NCBI RefSeq assembly: GCF_000208745.1
Contig: NC_030858.1
Span: forward strand, 36,662,486 to 36,726,485
DNA from: Theobroma cacao
Taxonomy: Eukaryota; Streptophyta; Magnoliopsida; Malvales; Malvaceae
Direction: 5' to 3'
Length of the DNA stretch: 64,000 bases
Shown: positions 10,755 through 22,847 of the stretch, piece after piece
Layout: every line of letters begins with the position of its first letter
How positions within the stretch are numbered: position 1 is the first letter of the stretch
Position numbers and translations under genes: made by a program
The notes under the pieces: model-generated
What the model was told of the DNA's origin: nothing
The model's database searches: none
The model's input: the letters and a program-made list of their open reading frames with translations, nothing else

Positions 10755-13700
10755 TCAGTCTGCCTTATACTCCCCCTCAGACGATTCTTTCTTATTTACA
10801 GTTGGTTTGGTGAATTCAGCCAATGGTCCTTGCAGATCAGAACCATAAATATGACCCATCTTGGTACGCTTTGTTTCCAAGTACCTCTTGTTTTCCTCTG
10901 TAATGGGTGTCAAGACCGGCACTCTTCCAATAACAGCCAAGCCATAACCCTTGAGACCAGTGAACTTGGCCGGGTTGTTAGTCATCAGGCGCATGGTCTG
11001 AATGCCTATGTCTCTCAGAATCTGCTGTCATCGAAAGTTGAAGAAGTTAAACGTTGTTGAAGTCTAGTGGTTAGATTACAAATAGGAACATTATCAGAAT
11101 GGAATGATGCAGAAAACTACTTTGACAAGGAAACTTATGGACAGTAATTTTTAGTAGGTAGATTCTGAAAATGGTTCAAAATAAAGCACTCTGAAACCAT
11201 CATTTACACCTTATGATGAAGCATGATTGCTATATATTAGTCAATATGGAGGTTAAATCAACCAGGGTCTAAGAAGTTGAAGGAGATGCATGAGGGAAAA
11301 TGGTCTGTCTGATTTTTTCTGCTAAATACATGGCAACTTGTCTATCCCCATTGTTTGAAACTGAGTTCTTCTATTGATGATTGAGGGGGAAGGGGGATAA
11401 ATGGCTGACCTGGGCACCAATACCATATTCACGAGCATCCACAGCTAAACCAAGTTCAATGTTGGCTTGAACTGTGTCATGGCCCTGATCTTGCAAATTA
11501 TAGGCCCGGAGTTTGTGACCAAGGCCAATCCCTCTCCCTTCGTGACCTCGAAGGTAAACCACAACTCCTCTACCAGCTTGTTCGATTATCTGCATTGCCA
11601 AATCCAACTGGTTGCCACAATCACATCTTGCTGATCCAAAAATATCGCCTGTTAAACATTCTGAATGAACTCTTACAAGAACATCTTGTCCATTCCCTAT
11701 GTCTCCCTATTTGAGGTTTGAAAAGAGAAATCAGCTTGGCAGACGTCTTTGGACAGTGTGAAGTTAATAGAAAACAACTGAACCTTGTTTTACAAGGAGC
11801 AGTTTTACCTTAACAACAGCTATATGTTCTGTTCCGTCTAACTTTGATCGATAGCAGTAAGCCTGAAATAGACCCCATTTCGTAGGCAGACGTGAAATGG
11901 CAGTTCTTTCAACCAACTTTTCCCTCTTTCTCTGGTACCTTCGTAATAACAGGCCACACTTAGTGCAACTTGAGAAGACAATGGCAAGACGACAGGCATA
12001 AAATGTCCATAGATAAAACTTTAATTTAAATATATGGAGAAAACCAAAGCAAAGGTTCAATAATGAATTGACAAGCCGAAAGAATTTGAACTGGCAAATA
12101 TATTGACATAGAATATCTAAACAGTTTTTGGTAAACTTTATGCTATATATGTTTATTTGTTTACTTGATAAAATTGTATTTGAACTAACAAGTACAAACA
12201 GGAATGGGCGATTCTGTAGGATAGAATGTTGTGTAAGTCATATACTCATATATTACAAGAATATTTCTTTACAGATGACTCACTCATAGCTTTCCATGAG
12301 TGATTAGAGACATTTCTGGCAATGTCAGTGCATCAAGGGTGAATAAACAATGTCACTGAATTCCCAATTAAACCCATGGAGAGAGCCTATGTAGTTGAAA
12401 CTGAAACTGCAAGTTTAACACCGACATTGTTAAAACCAAGTTCCATTCTCATTGCTTACCTGATCAGATCAGTTATCGAGATAAGTGGTATGCTGTGCTC
12501 CAAAGCCAACTTTTGCAGAAAGGGCAAAGACGCTATAGAACCGTCCTCTGGATCAACAACGGTCGAAAGAACAGAAACCGGCTGCAAACCAGTGAGCATG
12601 ATCAGATCCACAGAAGCCTCAGTATGACCAGCTCTCCTTAAAACCCCACCATTCCTATACTTGAGAGGAAATATATGACCTGGCCTTCTGAAGTCATCAG
12701 GCTTTGACTCTGGAGAAGACAGAGCAAGAACAGTCTTTGCCCTATCTGAAGCCGACACTCCTGTTGATGTACCGGTTTTTGCATCCTAACAAAACATATG
12801 AAGTTACCGGAACACCTCGAATTAAATTATTATGACAAGCTTCAAATCTTAGTATGCAACAAGTTAATTCAGCGCTTACAATTTAACAATCTTAAGGCTT
12901 GCAAAACATACCACTGTGACTGTGAAAGTTGGGGCAGAAGAATCTTCATCTTCACTTTCTGGTGACATGAGAGGAAGCTTCAGCCTTTCAAGATCCTCCT
13001 CTTTCATACCTACAGAAACAATGCCTGAACCATGCTTAACCATAAAGCCCATCTGCTCTGGAGTTGCATGAGAAGCTGCCATTATGAGGTTTCCTTCGAC
13101 ATCCTCATTCTCATCATCTACAACAATCACAAACTAAGAAAATAATGCAGTGATGATTGTCAACACTAGTCATGTTGTACATAAAACAGTTCTATAAAAA
13201 TTGGATCAAAGTAATCCATTCAATTCACATTGAAGAATTTTAATGCTGATCCAAAAGATGCAAAAGGATTAAATAGAGTGACAGTGAGTCCTAACCTTTC
13301 CTTGGCGTAATGTATTTAATGCCTGCTCAATGGAAGCGAATCCCTTCGAAGGGCAGTCAGGATCGCCCTCAGCATCACTAACGAAAAAATCAATGGTTTC
13401 AGGGGTAATTTCAGCATCCACTGTTCCAAATGGTGCTGAAGCTGACTCATCAAGTGCACCCAACAAGGATCCATTTTCAGCCCCGTTCAAGGAGTTGTCA
13501 TCAAACAGGTTTCCAGCTCCAATCTCAGATACCCCTAGAGCACAGCAACTAGAATTCAACCATCTTTTTCTGTATAGCCTGATTTCTACTCCACGAGGGA
13601 TACCAAAACACCTAGGAAATCTGTAACAGCACCATCATTCCATCACAAAATTCAATATGGACACAACAAAATAGATCATAGTTCACATGTGACATGTATT

Positions 13701-13776
13701 ATTGAGATATATACATATACCTTGGGTTTAGGAAGATATGAGGGAACAAAGGGTGAGGAAACAAAGCACATTCCAT
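10755..13776 (-). CDS. RIBA3: RIBA3-type riboflavin enzyme: GTP cyclohydrolase II with degenerate DHBP synthase
   Basis: Seven exons on the minus strand: 13721-13776, 13296-13620, 12912-13133, 12460-12785, 11809-11938, 11410-11706 and 10755-11021. They sum to 1,623 bases, 540 residues. The first 50 or so residues are basic and Ser/Arg-containing, fitting a plastid transit peptide. Residues of about 105-320 are the DHBP synthase-like domain, which keeps [14 protein letters not shown] and GHTEASVDL. Its metal-binding loop reads [13 protein letters not shown] at 131-143, where active enzymes have DDEDRENEGDL. Residues 354-540 are GTP cyclohydrolase II with an intact zinc site (C370, C381, C383), [13 protein letters not shown] and [16 protein letters not shown] converts GTP to the pyrimidine that starts riboflavin synthesis. 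Arabidopsis RIBA3 is reported to lack DHBP synthase activity, and this loop fits that. It is transcribed divergently from the transporter gene, with a 1.8 kb spacer between them. Confidence 0.93.
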
Positions 13777-15610
13777 GGAATGAAAGCTTCTGGGGAAAAA
13801 AAAGGGATTTGAGATAGTAGAATCTCTTCTACTTGCTTTGTCAGTGTTTTTCTTGGTCCATAATTTGCATATAACGTGCCATGGAAAGAAAAAAAGCCCA
13901 CCTCTAGTTGTGGATGGTATTTCACTTGTAGCCATCCACATGATATTAATCAAAATGACATGAATGCCCTTCCAACATGACAGCATCTGGCTGGAACCAA
14001 ATTCAAGCCGAACTGTCTCTTTCTTACCCCATCCAAACAGAGTAATGAGCCAAAACAATGTTCTAATCTCCTCAGCCTAACCAATCCTTTTAGTCTTGAA
14101 CTTATATTCTTCTGTCACATAGTGGAGAAATCACAAAAGGGATAAACAGAATTCTTTCTAAAAGGTTAAAAGGGTGCCCCGGAGGTTTCCCCACTTTGTT
14201 TCTCCAACGACTGGATAGTGGATACTTTTGCCATCAAAAAAAGTTTGACCATGGTTGGTTGCGACTTGTCTAAAGGACTTCAAAATTACCAGTAATTTGA
14301 CAATATTTATTGCTCCTCTGTCTGTGGCGTTTTCTTTTGCATCGCAACCGGCAAAAATTTGTTCTGTTGAACATAAAACGCAAAACACAAAAGTGGAGTA
14401 CATTTCAAGCTAGCCAAAGACTAAAACGCCCTGCTTTGCCTTCTTTTTCCCGACAGAGATATATTAGTAACAGTTCTTTAGATTTTGACCCTTTAAGCCC
14501 GTCAAAAGGGCATTCTTCTTTGCAATAAACGTTACATGAAGCCAAATTATTGCAGCAGCAGTCTGATTTCTTTGTTTCTACTAGTAATTGCTGTAGGAAC
14601 CCGACATTGTCACACACTTCTGTGGGATGCCCCTTCCCGGTTTGTTTTTTGGAGCTCGAATTGTCTAATCATTTTTCTTTTCTTTGGGGACCTTAACCTG
14701 ATCTTGACATAAGTCAGGTTGTTCTCAGTCCTTTGTTTCAATGGTTTGCCATTTGACAGTGGCTCCATCTTATGGTAAATTTGGCAGGAAAAACCCACAA
14801 AGAAAAGATTGGGCATTTGCCTTATTTCCCCCCCTGCTCAAAAGTTGTTTCAAGGTCCTTTCATTTGAGCTTGAAGTTCATGAAAGTTACTTGAATTTCA
14901 CATCGAGTAATCTAAATTGATTAATGAAGAAATCCCATTGATCTTAAGCAATCTTAAGTATGGAAAATTATGGTCACGTGAGTTTGATATTGAGACCTGA
15001 AAGCAGCAGAGTTTGACAAATAACCCGTGAAACCATAGCCAGTCTCCATAAGGAATTGACCTTTAGGGTCATCTTCATTTAAAGTTTGAAGCTGTAGTTT
15101 CTCCAGGCCATAAATAGCCATCAAACCAAATTGAGTTGACTCATTCTCTCCGTTCTTGACCCAGAAAAATAAAATAAAAAAATAAATAAACAGACGGTAG
15201 AATCTCACGCGCTCGCTCTTCTTGCGTTAAAGCCCATTTCTCGGCGACTGACGTGGCAAACCCTTTTAAACCCTCTCGACCGCCCGACCGTACAATCCAT
15301 TCAAAAAGCCAAAAGCTTTTATGGCCCAAGGAGAGAGACGGCAGCTGGAACTCGCCGGCTTAAAACGACGCTAACTCTGATCTCCCCAAAGCTTAAAAAC
15401 GACAACTTTTTGTTTTCTCAGTCCCAAGCTTCCGCTTCTTCCTCTTCTTTTTAAAGACCCTCCCTTCCACCACGTATCCCGGCGAAAAAATGTCCTCTCT
15501 TTGATCCCCTTCCGTACATCGATTTTCTCTTCGCCTTCCAAAGCTTTTTTTATTTTGAAAAAAATAATTTTTATTAAATTAAATTGGTTTGATTTAGTGC
15601 TGAATGGGCC
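13777..15610. promoter_or_regulatory. Divergent promoter region, RIBA3 and UDP-sugar transporter
   Basis: An 1,834-base spacer separates the two start codons. Several open frames of 60-120 codons occur, but none resembles a protein family. A GC-richer tract at about 15200-15500 directly before the transporter ATG, with pyrimidine-rich stretches, probably holds its promoter and leader. I see no clear TATA box for either gene. Confidence 0.4.
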
Positions 15611-18600
15611 ATGGCCGAACAATTGCCGACGACGAATGGGGTGAAGGAGAACAACAAACTATGGAAAGGGATTTTTGCTGTCAGTGGAATCATGATTACT
15701 CTTGTTATTTATGGAATTTTACAGGTTCGTCTTTTCTAATTTTTCTTTTTAAAATTTCGTCTCTATTTCTTTATTTTTGGATTCTTGTCTTTATATTCAT
15801 AGGATTTCTGTTGTTATTTTTTAGTTGCATCATTTGTATTTAAAAAGAATTTCAAAAGATTGAAATGTTGGGTTTATTTTGTAATTTCTATGTCTGTTTT
15901 CAATGTAAACTGCTTATATAAAGAAAGTTTTGATTTTAATATCTTTATCTAAAGCTTCTAGAACGATTGATTTAGTAAAATATGCAAGCCCAAATCTTTA
16001 TTTGTAATAAGTTCTGATGGAGGATTTTAATACCTTTTTGGTTGGAAACTTGGAATATGCAAAAGAAAAAATGTAAAGAGGGAATTTTAACTGTGGTGAT
16101 GGATATATCACAATGATTCTTATATTTTTCATCATAATCTAGGAAGATGTAAGTTCATTTTCTTATTTTGATAAGTAAGTCCATGCTAGAATTGAAGATT
16201 GGAGTATTAATTCCAGCTCCAAGCAGGTTGATCTTTCTTGTTAAAGGGGTGTCGAAAACAGAAACTAAGAAATGTAGACAATGGCAGTTATGTCAATAAT
16301 GTCTTACTTCGTTAATATTGCAGAAACATGGTTATATATTAACAGCAGCATGATCATGTTTAGTGCATATCGTTATCATCTATAAAACGGTAGTGTTGCC
16401 TGTGTTCTTTTGTTCCAAGGTCTTAATTGACGTTAACTTTCATGCAGGAAAAGATCATGAGAGTTCCATATGGGGTGAACAAGGAATATTTTAAGTACTC
16501 ACTGTTTCTTGTTTTCTGCAACCGCATCACAACATCAGCTGTCTCTGCTGGTTCTTTACTGGTATGTAACTGTTATTGACAAGTTGCTGCATATGTATTT
16601 ACTACTGTTGTATTTTTTTATTTGTGATTGGCATTAAGGGGAGAAAGAAAAGGTTTATAGAGATCATAAGAGGGTCACACACTCTGCATCTGAAATTTTG
16701 GCTTAATGTTAAGAGTGGCATGCCTTGTGACCGTACAGTAAAGCTACAAGATGAATCTCACACAGAAGATGGCAAGATGTGCTGATATATTTTCATTTGC
16801 TTTTATTTTCTCTTTCTAGGCAAGTAGGAAAGCCTTGGATCCTGTTGCTCCAGTCTATAAGTACTGCCTCATATCAGTATCAAACATCCTAACCACAACA
16901 TGTCAGTATGAGGTAAAGCGTTCTTCTTATATCAGCATTATTATGATGATGTTGCTCTCCACAAAAACTCTAATCTGCAGACAGTATTTTTTATTGAACA
17001 TATATTTGCTTTAATAAGCACCTCTAGATGCAGTTATGGTATAATTTTAATGACAACACTTGCGTGTTCTAGGCCCTCAAGTATGTCAGCTTTCCAGTTC
17101 AGACTCTTGCTAAGTGTGCCAAAATGATACCTGTTATGGTAAGTTAGTTTTGCATGCCTAATTATGAAGGTTTATGCATACAATTTATCCAAATGGTTGT
17201 GTAAGTTTTTGGGCTAAAAGTCATTGCAAACATCCTTGCTTCCTAATTTTATGTTGTATGTCTTATATCCTTCCATGAAATATGATGTTGCTCATTGTCT
17301 GAGGATGATTTTTTCAATTTCATCCAATGGATGCTTAATGCTAGTTCATCCCTTTCCCCCCTGCCCCCATATTTCTTATTATCACTTTCAAGTGGCAAAG
17401 TTTTCTGACTTCTTTTCTACTTTTGTTTCATACAGATTTGGGGTACTTTCATCATGCAGAAGACATATAAGGGTTTTGACTATTTGGTGGCTTTTCTGGT
17501 GACCCTAGGTTGTTCAATATTTATACTATTTCCGGTAAAATTCTGGTCTTTGTCTGCATCACTAATTCCGATTTCATTATTTTCCTTGTGGTCATTTATG
17601 CCTTGGATGCTTTGATGATTCTCAGCATGTCTTCATTTCCATGTACATGATTTGTTTGGTTTATATAAGAGCTTTATTGGTGGATGGAAGGAGAATAGAT
17701 ATATAAAATCGTGAGGCATTGAACCATGGTATTATAAATAGATATTGGTTTAGCTGCTTTATCTGATGGTTGCTGTAATACATGATTCATTCTATACATG
17801 ATGGTTTCTTGTTATTTTTAGTGCAGATTAGCTGCTTTAGATTGTGCTATAACTCTAATATTTTTAAACTAATTCTGCTTTCACCGTAGGCAGGAACTGA
17901 CATTAGTCCTTACAGCAAAGGAAGAGAAAATACTGTTTGGGGCGTTTCCCTGATGCTCGGTTATCTTGGGTATCAATCTGAAACTTATTCCTCTCACCAT
18001 AAAGGATATTTTGTATTTGTTCATCCTTTCTGTAATTGGATATTCAAAATATAAAATCATGTAAGTACAATGGTAGGTCTAAACTCTCAATTGCTTATTA
18101 ATTGATGATATCCGTTATTGTTCAAAAAAAAAAATCGATGATATCTGTAACATTGATTTGACTTATATTAGTCAATAATGGCTCCTTCATACAAGGCTAC
18201 TTTCGACTGAAGTATTTCTTTAGTCTCAATCCAACTAGCATTGCAATTCTGAATGCTTTCAGCTTTCAGGGGAAAAGGTTTTTGATGCATTAGATGCTTA
18301 TTTCTTTGTTTCATAGGTTTGATGGCTTTACAAGCACATTCCAAGATAAATTATTCAAAGGCTATGATATGGAAATACACAATCAAATATTCTACACAAC
18401 ATTGTGTTCTTGTGTTCTCAGCTTGACAGGTAAAATTCCTTCTCATACTCTATTTTCGGAAGGATCCTCTGTTTTACCTTTAGGTTTGGTTTGTTTGCTT
18501 TTGCTGATTGTGTAAACTTTTTTCTGTTTGGTTTAGGTCTTATATTACAGGGACATTTGCTTCCAGCTATAGATTTTGTTTATCGTCACAATGATTGTTT

Positions 18601-19263
18601 CTTTGATATTGCATTACTTTCCACTGTAAGTGATATTTTGCTGTCCTGTTGTAAGTTTAATAGCCTCAAACAGACAATGGAATCTGCAGTTGTGCTCTTC
18701 GGTTTTTTTTTTTTTTTAATTTAGTTTTGAGTCCTATATGTCAAGTGTTATTTTCTCCATCTTATAGAGAAACACATAATGTGGGACTCTGAATTTGTAA
18801 GGGATTATTTCTTATAGGTAGCAACAGCCAGTCAATTCTTCATTTCTTACACAATTCGTACATTTGGCGCCCTCACATTTGCTGCCATAATGACCACGAG
18901 ACAGGTATAGTCAAAGTTTCTACAACAAGTTTAATCTTTCATTTCCACCTAAAGCTACATTTTTTATTAATGGTGATTCCTCCGATTCTGTTTGTTGTTC
19001 AAGCTGGCGAGCATCATGCTGTCATGTGTGTGGTTTGTCCATCCCCTTAGTTGGGAACAGTGGATTGGGGCGGTAAGTCTTCACTGCAATTGTTCAACAT
19101 CTTGTTGATTTCCAAAGCCTGATGATATATCTGATTCCTTGATCAGGTCATTGTCTTTGGCTCCTTGTATGCGAAAAGCTTCTTGAAAAAAGCATCACCA
19201 AAGCCCCCTCCTCCGCCACGAACACTGAATGGAGCTTCTAGTCCTTTGAAAGGGAACCCCTGA
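15611..19263 (+). CDS. UTR2: UDP-galactose/UDP-glucose transporter, UTR2-like (SLC35B family)
   Basis: Eleven exons: 15611-15724, 16448-16561, 16820-16912, 17073-17138, 17436-17534, 17890-17969, 18317-18429, 18537-18625, 18818-18904, 19004-19072 and 19147-19263. They total 1,041 bases, 346 residues. All introns are GT-AG and the frame holds throughout. The product is highly hydrophobic, with about ten membrane segments beginning at FAVSGIMITLVIYGILQ. Family blocks include KIMRVPYGVNKE, ALKYVSFPVQTLAKCAKMIP, GFDGFTSTFQDKLFKGYDME, and SQFFISYTIRTFGALTFA followed by IMTTRQ. The C-terminus is a Pro-rich cytosolic tail. This matches plant UTR2-type nucleotide-sugar antiporters of the ER/Golgi, which exchange UDP-hexose for UMP. 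The tail has lysines but no clean KKxx retrieval signal. Substrate is inferred from family only. Confidence 0.93.
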
Positions 19264-20088
19264 TATCTACAGGTCAAATTTTGCACCAGTTGCTGCATCT
19301 AATTTCATTGTGATAAAGAGTTTGTCTGTGTTAAAGCTGCATAATACGAAGCTTGTCAGCAAAGACTCAGGGTCGAACAATTTCATGAAATCCAAGCAGC
19401 ACCTGAGCTGCAGCTTCATAGCTGATGGAATTGAAATTTTGGAAAAACAAAAAAATTAAAATAGTGACACTACATTCTTCTGCAGGGATATGAATGATGA
19501 ACAACACGTCAACTAAAGTACAGAAATGCTCTTTGTCCATCCTGCACCCTTTTCTTTTCTTCTGTGTTTTGTTTTACTAAAAGGAATTAGATGTATATGC
19601 AACTGCTCAAGCATATGATTGTAGGTCTTTCTGTCCAAATTTGAAATAGAAAAAGAATTGAAGAAAATTATTAAAGTGGATTGATTTGGTCAGGTTGCCT
19701 TTCATTGAAGTCTCTTAATTTGCATTATATCCAATTCAAGTTTGAACAAAGGGGGAGGGAAGAAAAGGCCAAAAGAAGAGTAATGAAGTTCATCATTTTA
19801 GTTGGTTGAAAAGTCATAATACAATGTTATGAACAATTTGTTCTTAATTTATTGCCTCTCTTTTGAACTCTTTTATACACAAATTCCCACCCAACTTATA
19901 GATCAAATATGAAATTAGAAAAACATAACGTCAATTCTAAATGATATGAATTCCATTTTCACTTGTTTCTAAAGCTATCAAATTCTATGATCAACGACCA
20001 AGGAGAAAGGAGTCATTTTCACGTGTTGTCGTTGAATTCAACCTGTCATAGAATGGTACTTAGTTGGAGGATGCCCACATTTGGGGAA
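19264..20088. other. Transporter 3' UTR and spacer
   Basis: The first 350 bases look like 3' UTR. The rest is AT-rich spacer before the tRNA gene, with no gene seen. Confidence 0.5.
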
Positions 20089-20160
20089 GTGGCTGTAGTT
20101 TAGTGGTAAGAATTCTACGTTGTGGCCGTAGAGACCTGGGCTCGAATCCCAGCAGCCACA
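20089..20160 (+). tRNA. tRNA-His (GTG)
   Basis: A 72-nt cloverleaf. The acceptor stem GTGGCTG pairs with CAGCCAC, discriminator A at 20160. The anticodon stem CTACG/CGTAG holds the loop TTGTGGC with anticodon GTG at 20122-20124. The B-box-like GGCTCGAATCC sits in the T arm. There is no intron. G-1 is not encoded and is added after transcription, as usual in eukaryotes. A T-run from about 20168 ends transcription. Confidence 0.97.
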
Positions 20161-20937
20161 TTTCCTCTTTTTTCCCCTTATTTTTTATGAACAAAGCTGT
20201 GTCACATGGATCAAATAGTAAAAGTTCAAAGACCTTTTACTTTTCTCATGGTTTTTCTCAAATAGTAAAAAACTTCTTTCCTATTGTTCATTTTTTTAAA
20301 TTTAATTTATTTTTTATAAATTTATTTTAATTTATTAATTTCAATTTTATTTATAATATACATAAAAATTGATTTTAATCAAGTATTTAACGAATATATT
20401 TATTTAATGAATAGTGTCAAAGATATTCAACTAATAATTTAAAATTTAATCGGATATTTATAACGTTCGGACATAATACCTCAAAAATAATGAATATTAT
20501 ACCATTGACTAAATTCTCAAAACTGATGATGAGGATATTGGATTTTTTTATTTAATTTTTATTTCATCATTTTAATAATGTATAATTTTACAAACTAGAA
20601 CCAAATTCAAATAATCAAAATTCATTTATCATGAGAATACATGGGGTGTCTTATTTTAAAACTTAACCAACAAAGAAAAATAAAATACTACTAAAATAGG
20701 ATAAAAATGATAAAATTGAAAATGACAGCCAATCTTTCTTTAAATATCTCTTATAACCAAGTAACAATTCCTTTTTTTTTTTTTTCTGTTTTTGGCCCAA
20801 GTAACTTAAAACTTTAAGAGGTTGAAAATTCAAACATATAATATTTTTTTGGGTACGTTGCTATTTATCTTATATTATTATTATTATTTAACAAAACCAA
20901 GATTTGAATTGCTCATTTAATAATTTTGAAATGGACT
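20161..20937. other. AT-rich intergenic sequence
   Basis: No gene or RNA signal. Long A/T runs only. Confidence 0.5.
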
Positions 20938-21556
20938 CAAATTTATTTGTCAACATAATCCAAGGATAATTAGAAATATAATTTTTGCGTAGCTCACAAA
21001 TAATGTGTGTGTATATATATAAACATTCAAACGTAGTAGACACCTCAATTTGTCTGAGGTGTTTATTGAATTTCAAAAATATAAAAAATAAAAAATAAAA
21101 AATAACAAAAAAGAAGAGAGATAAACATGAAGAAGGTAAAATAGATTTACACAAATCCTAATTCTATATGAACTTAAAAATCTAAAAAAAAAATTAAGTT
21201 AGATTGAAAATTAAAAAGGATATTAAGTTAAATTGAATCAAAACTCAAAATTTATTTATTTGTCAACATAATCCAAGGATAACTAGAAATATAATTTTTG
21301 CGTAGCTCACAAATAGTGTATATATATAAACATTTAAACATAGCAGACACATCAATTTGTTTGAAGTGTTTATTGAATTTTAAAAATATAAAAAAATAAA
21401 AATTAAGAAAATAACCAAAAAAAGAGAGATAAACATGAAAAAGGTAAAATAGATTTACACAAATCCTAATTCTATATGAACTTAAAAATCTAAAAAAAAA
21501 ATTAAGTTAGATTGAAAATTAAAAAGGATATTAAGTTAAATTGAATCAAAACTCAA
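20938..21556. repeat. Tandem duplication of a ~310 bp unit
   Basis: Copy 1 is about 20938-21250 and copy 2 about 21251-21556. The offset is 313 bases at the left end (CAACATAATCCAAGGATAA) and 308 at the right end (TTGAATCAAAACTCAAAA). The copies differ by scattered substitutions and by shorter TG/TA and A-rich tracts in copy 2, so the duplication is fairly recent. The unit has no open frame. Confidence 0.85.
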
Positions 21557-21590
21557 AAAACCAATTTAAGAAAAAATAAAACACATGGGC

Positions 21591-21720
21591 TATAAATATA
21601 CCCAAGAAGAGAGAGCAGTGAAAATAATTCTTGAGTTCCTTGGATTTTGGATTTTGGCTTTCAATTTTTTCTAAATCTAGGAGAAACGCTGCGTTTGGTA
21701 TTTAGGTCTGCAAACCAGGT
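21591..21720 (+). promoter_or_regulatory. Orphan TATA box, short exon-like tract and splice donor
   Basis: TATAAATATA at 21591-21600 is followed by about 120 bases of less AT-biased sequence ending in CCAG|GTGAGT, with the donor GT at 21719-21720. A T-rich intron-like tract follows. This is the layout of a promoter with a non-coding first exon. It could be an upstream leader exon for the cupin gene 1.1 kb downstream, a separate RNA, or part of an unrecognised mobile element. No coding frame is present. Confidence 0.3.
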
Positions 21721-22009
21721 GAGTTTTCTTTTATTTTTTTTATATCGAAATTAGTTTAATTGATTTTATTTTCTTTTATATTGAAATTAGTTTAATTGAT
21801 ATTTAGTGTTGATTAAAGTGTTTTTATAATTTAATAACTTTTGAATTAATTTTTTTAATTTTGATTTTGATTTTTAATTTTTGTCATTTAAAACTTAAGA
21901 ATTTGCATAAATAAATTTATGAAAATTATCCTATAATAAATCTAAATCGTCCAAAATTATGTCAAAAGAGTTTGGAACAAAAAATAATAAAAAAAATAAG
22001 TAAAGGATA

Positions 22010-22264
22010 TAAAATTGAATATTGAACTAGCACCAGTTAAGGTATTGTGAAAGTGCTAATACTTAAATAAAATTTATTAAAAAAATAGATTCGCTTAGGT
22101 GTTGAAGTACTAATTAGGGTGAAAAAATAGACTTATATGTAAAATTGAATATGAAACTAGTACTAAAACTTACATGTAAAATTGAATATGGAACTAGTAT
22201 TAATTAAGACGTTGTGAAGGTACTAATACCTAAACAAAACTCATTAGAAAAAATAAATTCACAA
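22010..22264. repeat. Diverged short repeats around TAAAATTGAATATGAACTAG
   Basis: A unit at about 22010-22095 recurs at about 22177-22264, with the same order of blocks (AAAATTGAATATnGAACTAG, then TTGTGAAnGTnCTAATACnTAAA). A truncated third copy of the first block is at 22140-22160. Similarity is moderate, so this is an old local duplication. No gene is seen up to the cupin promoter. Confidence 0.6.
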
Positions 22265-22721
22265 TTAAATCGAATTTTTAGGTTTCAAAACTCGTTAATT
22301 TATTGATAAGATAGGAACATTGGATTCATTGATAGTGTATAAAATTTATATGTGGGTAAGATTTCAAATATAAATTCTAGATTAATTTACTGATTATTTA
22401 CTTCAGAGTTTAAAAATCATAAAAAGATTATCTAATTTGCTTATTACAAAAAAGAAAGAATCTCACCTAATAGTAATTAGTTTCGATCCAATCTCTTAAT
22501 TAACTTCATCCCTAACGTGTCAAATTTACATTAACAGGCATTGAAAAAGTTTCCTTTTTTTTGCTCCATCAAACTTTATACTATGAATAAGAATCCCACT
22601 AAGAAACAACGAAAATCTTCAACGTAATCACAATTAATTTCCATTAATTGGATATCCTAATTCAGAATCCCTTTCTGTTGCTAATCCTTATCTGTATATC
22701 ATCATGTGACCCTTGGACTGC

Positions 22722-22729
22722 TATAAATA
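22722..22729 (+). promoter_or_regulatory. TATA box of the cupin gene
   Basis: TATAAATA lies 126 bases before the start codon at 22848. It predicts transcription from about 22755 and a 5' leader near 95 bases. Confidence 0.65.
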
Positions 22730-22847
22730 CTCTGTATCACTCCCTCAGTGTCACACTCCAGAAAATCAGTAGTAGATTGATAATTGTAGAATTTCATTTG
22801 ATTCTGGGATTTGGGTTGTTTTTACTGAAGCAAGAAAAGGGAAGAAG

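Noticed and set aside
10668..11060. 130-codon plus-strand open frame
   Set aside because: It is antisense to the last RIBA3 exon, which has clear homology on the minus strand.
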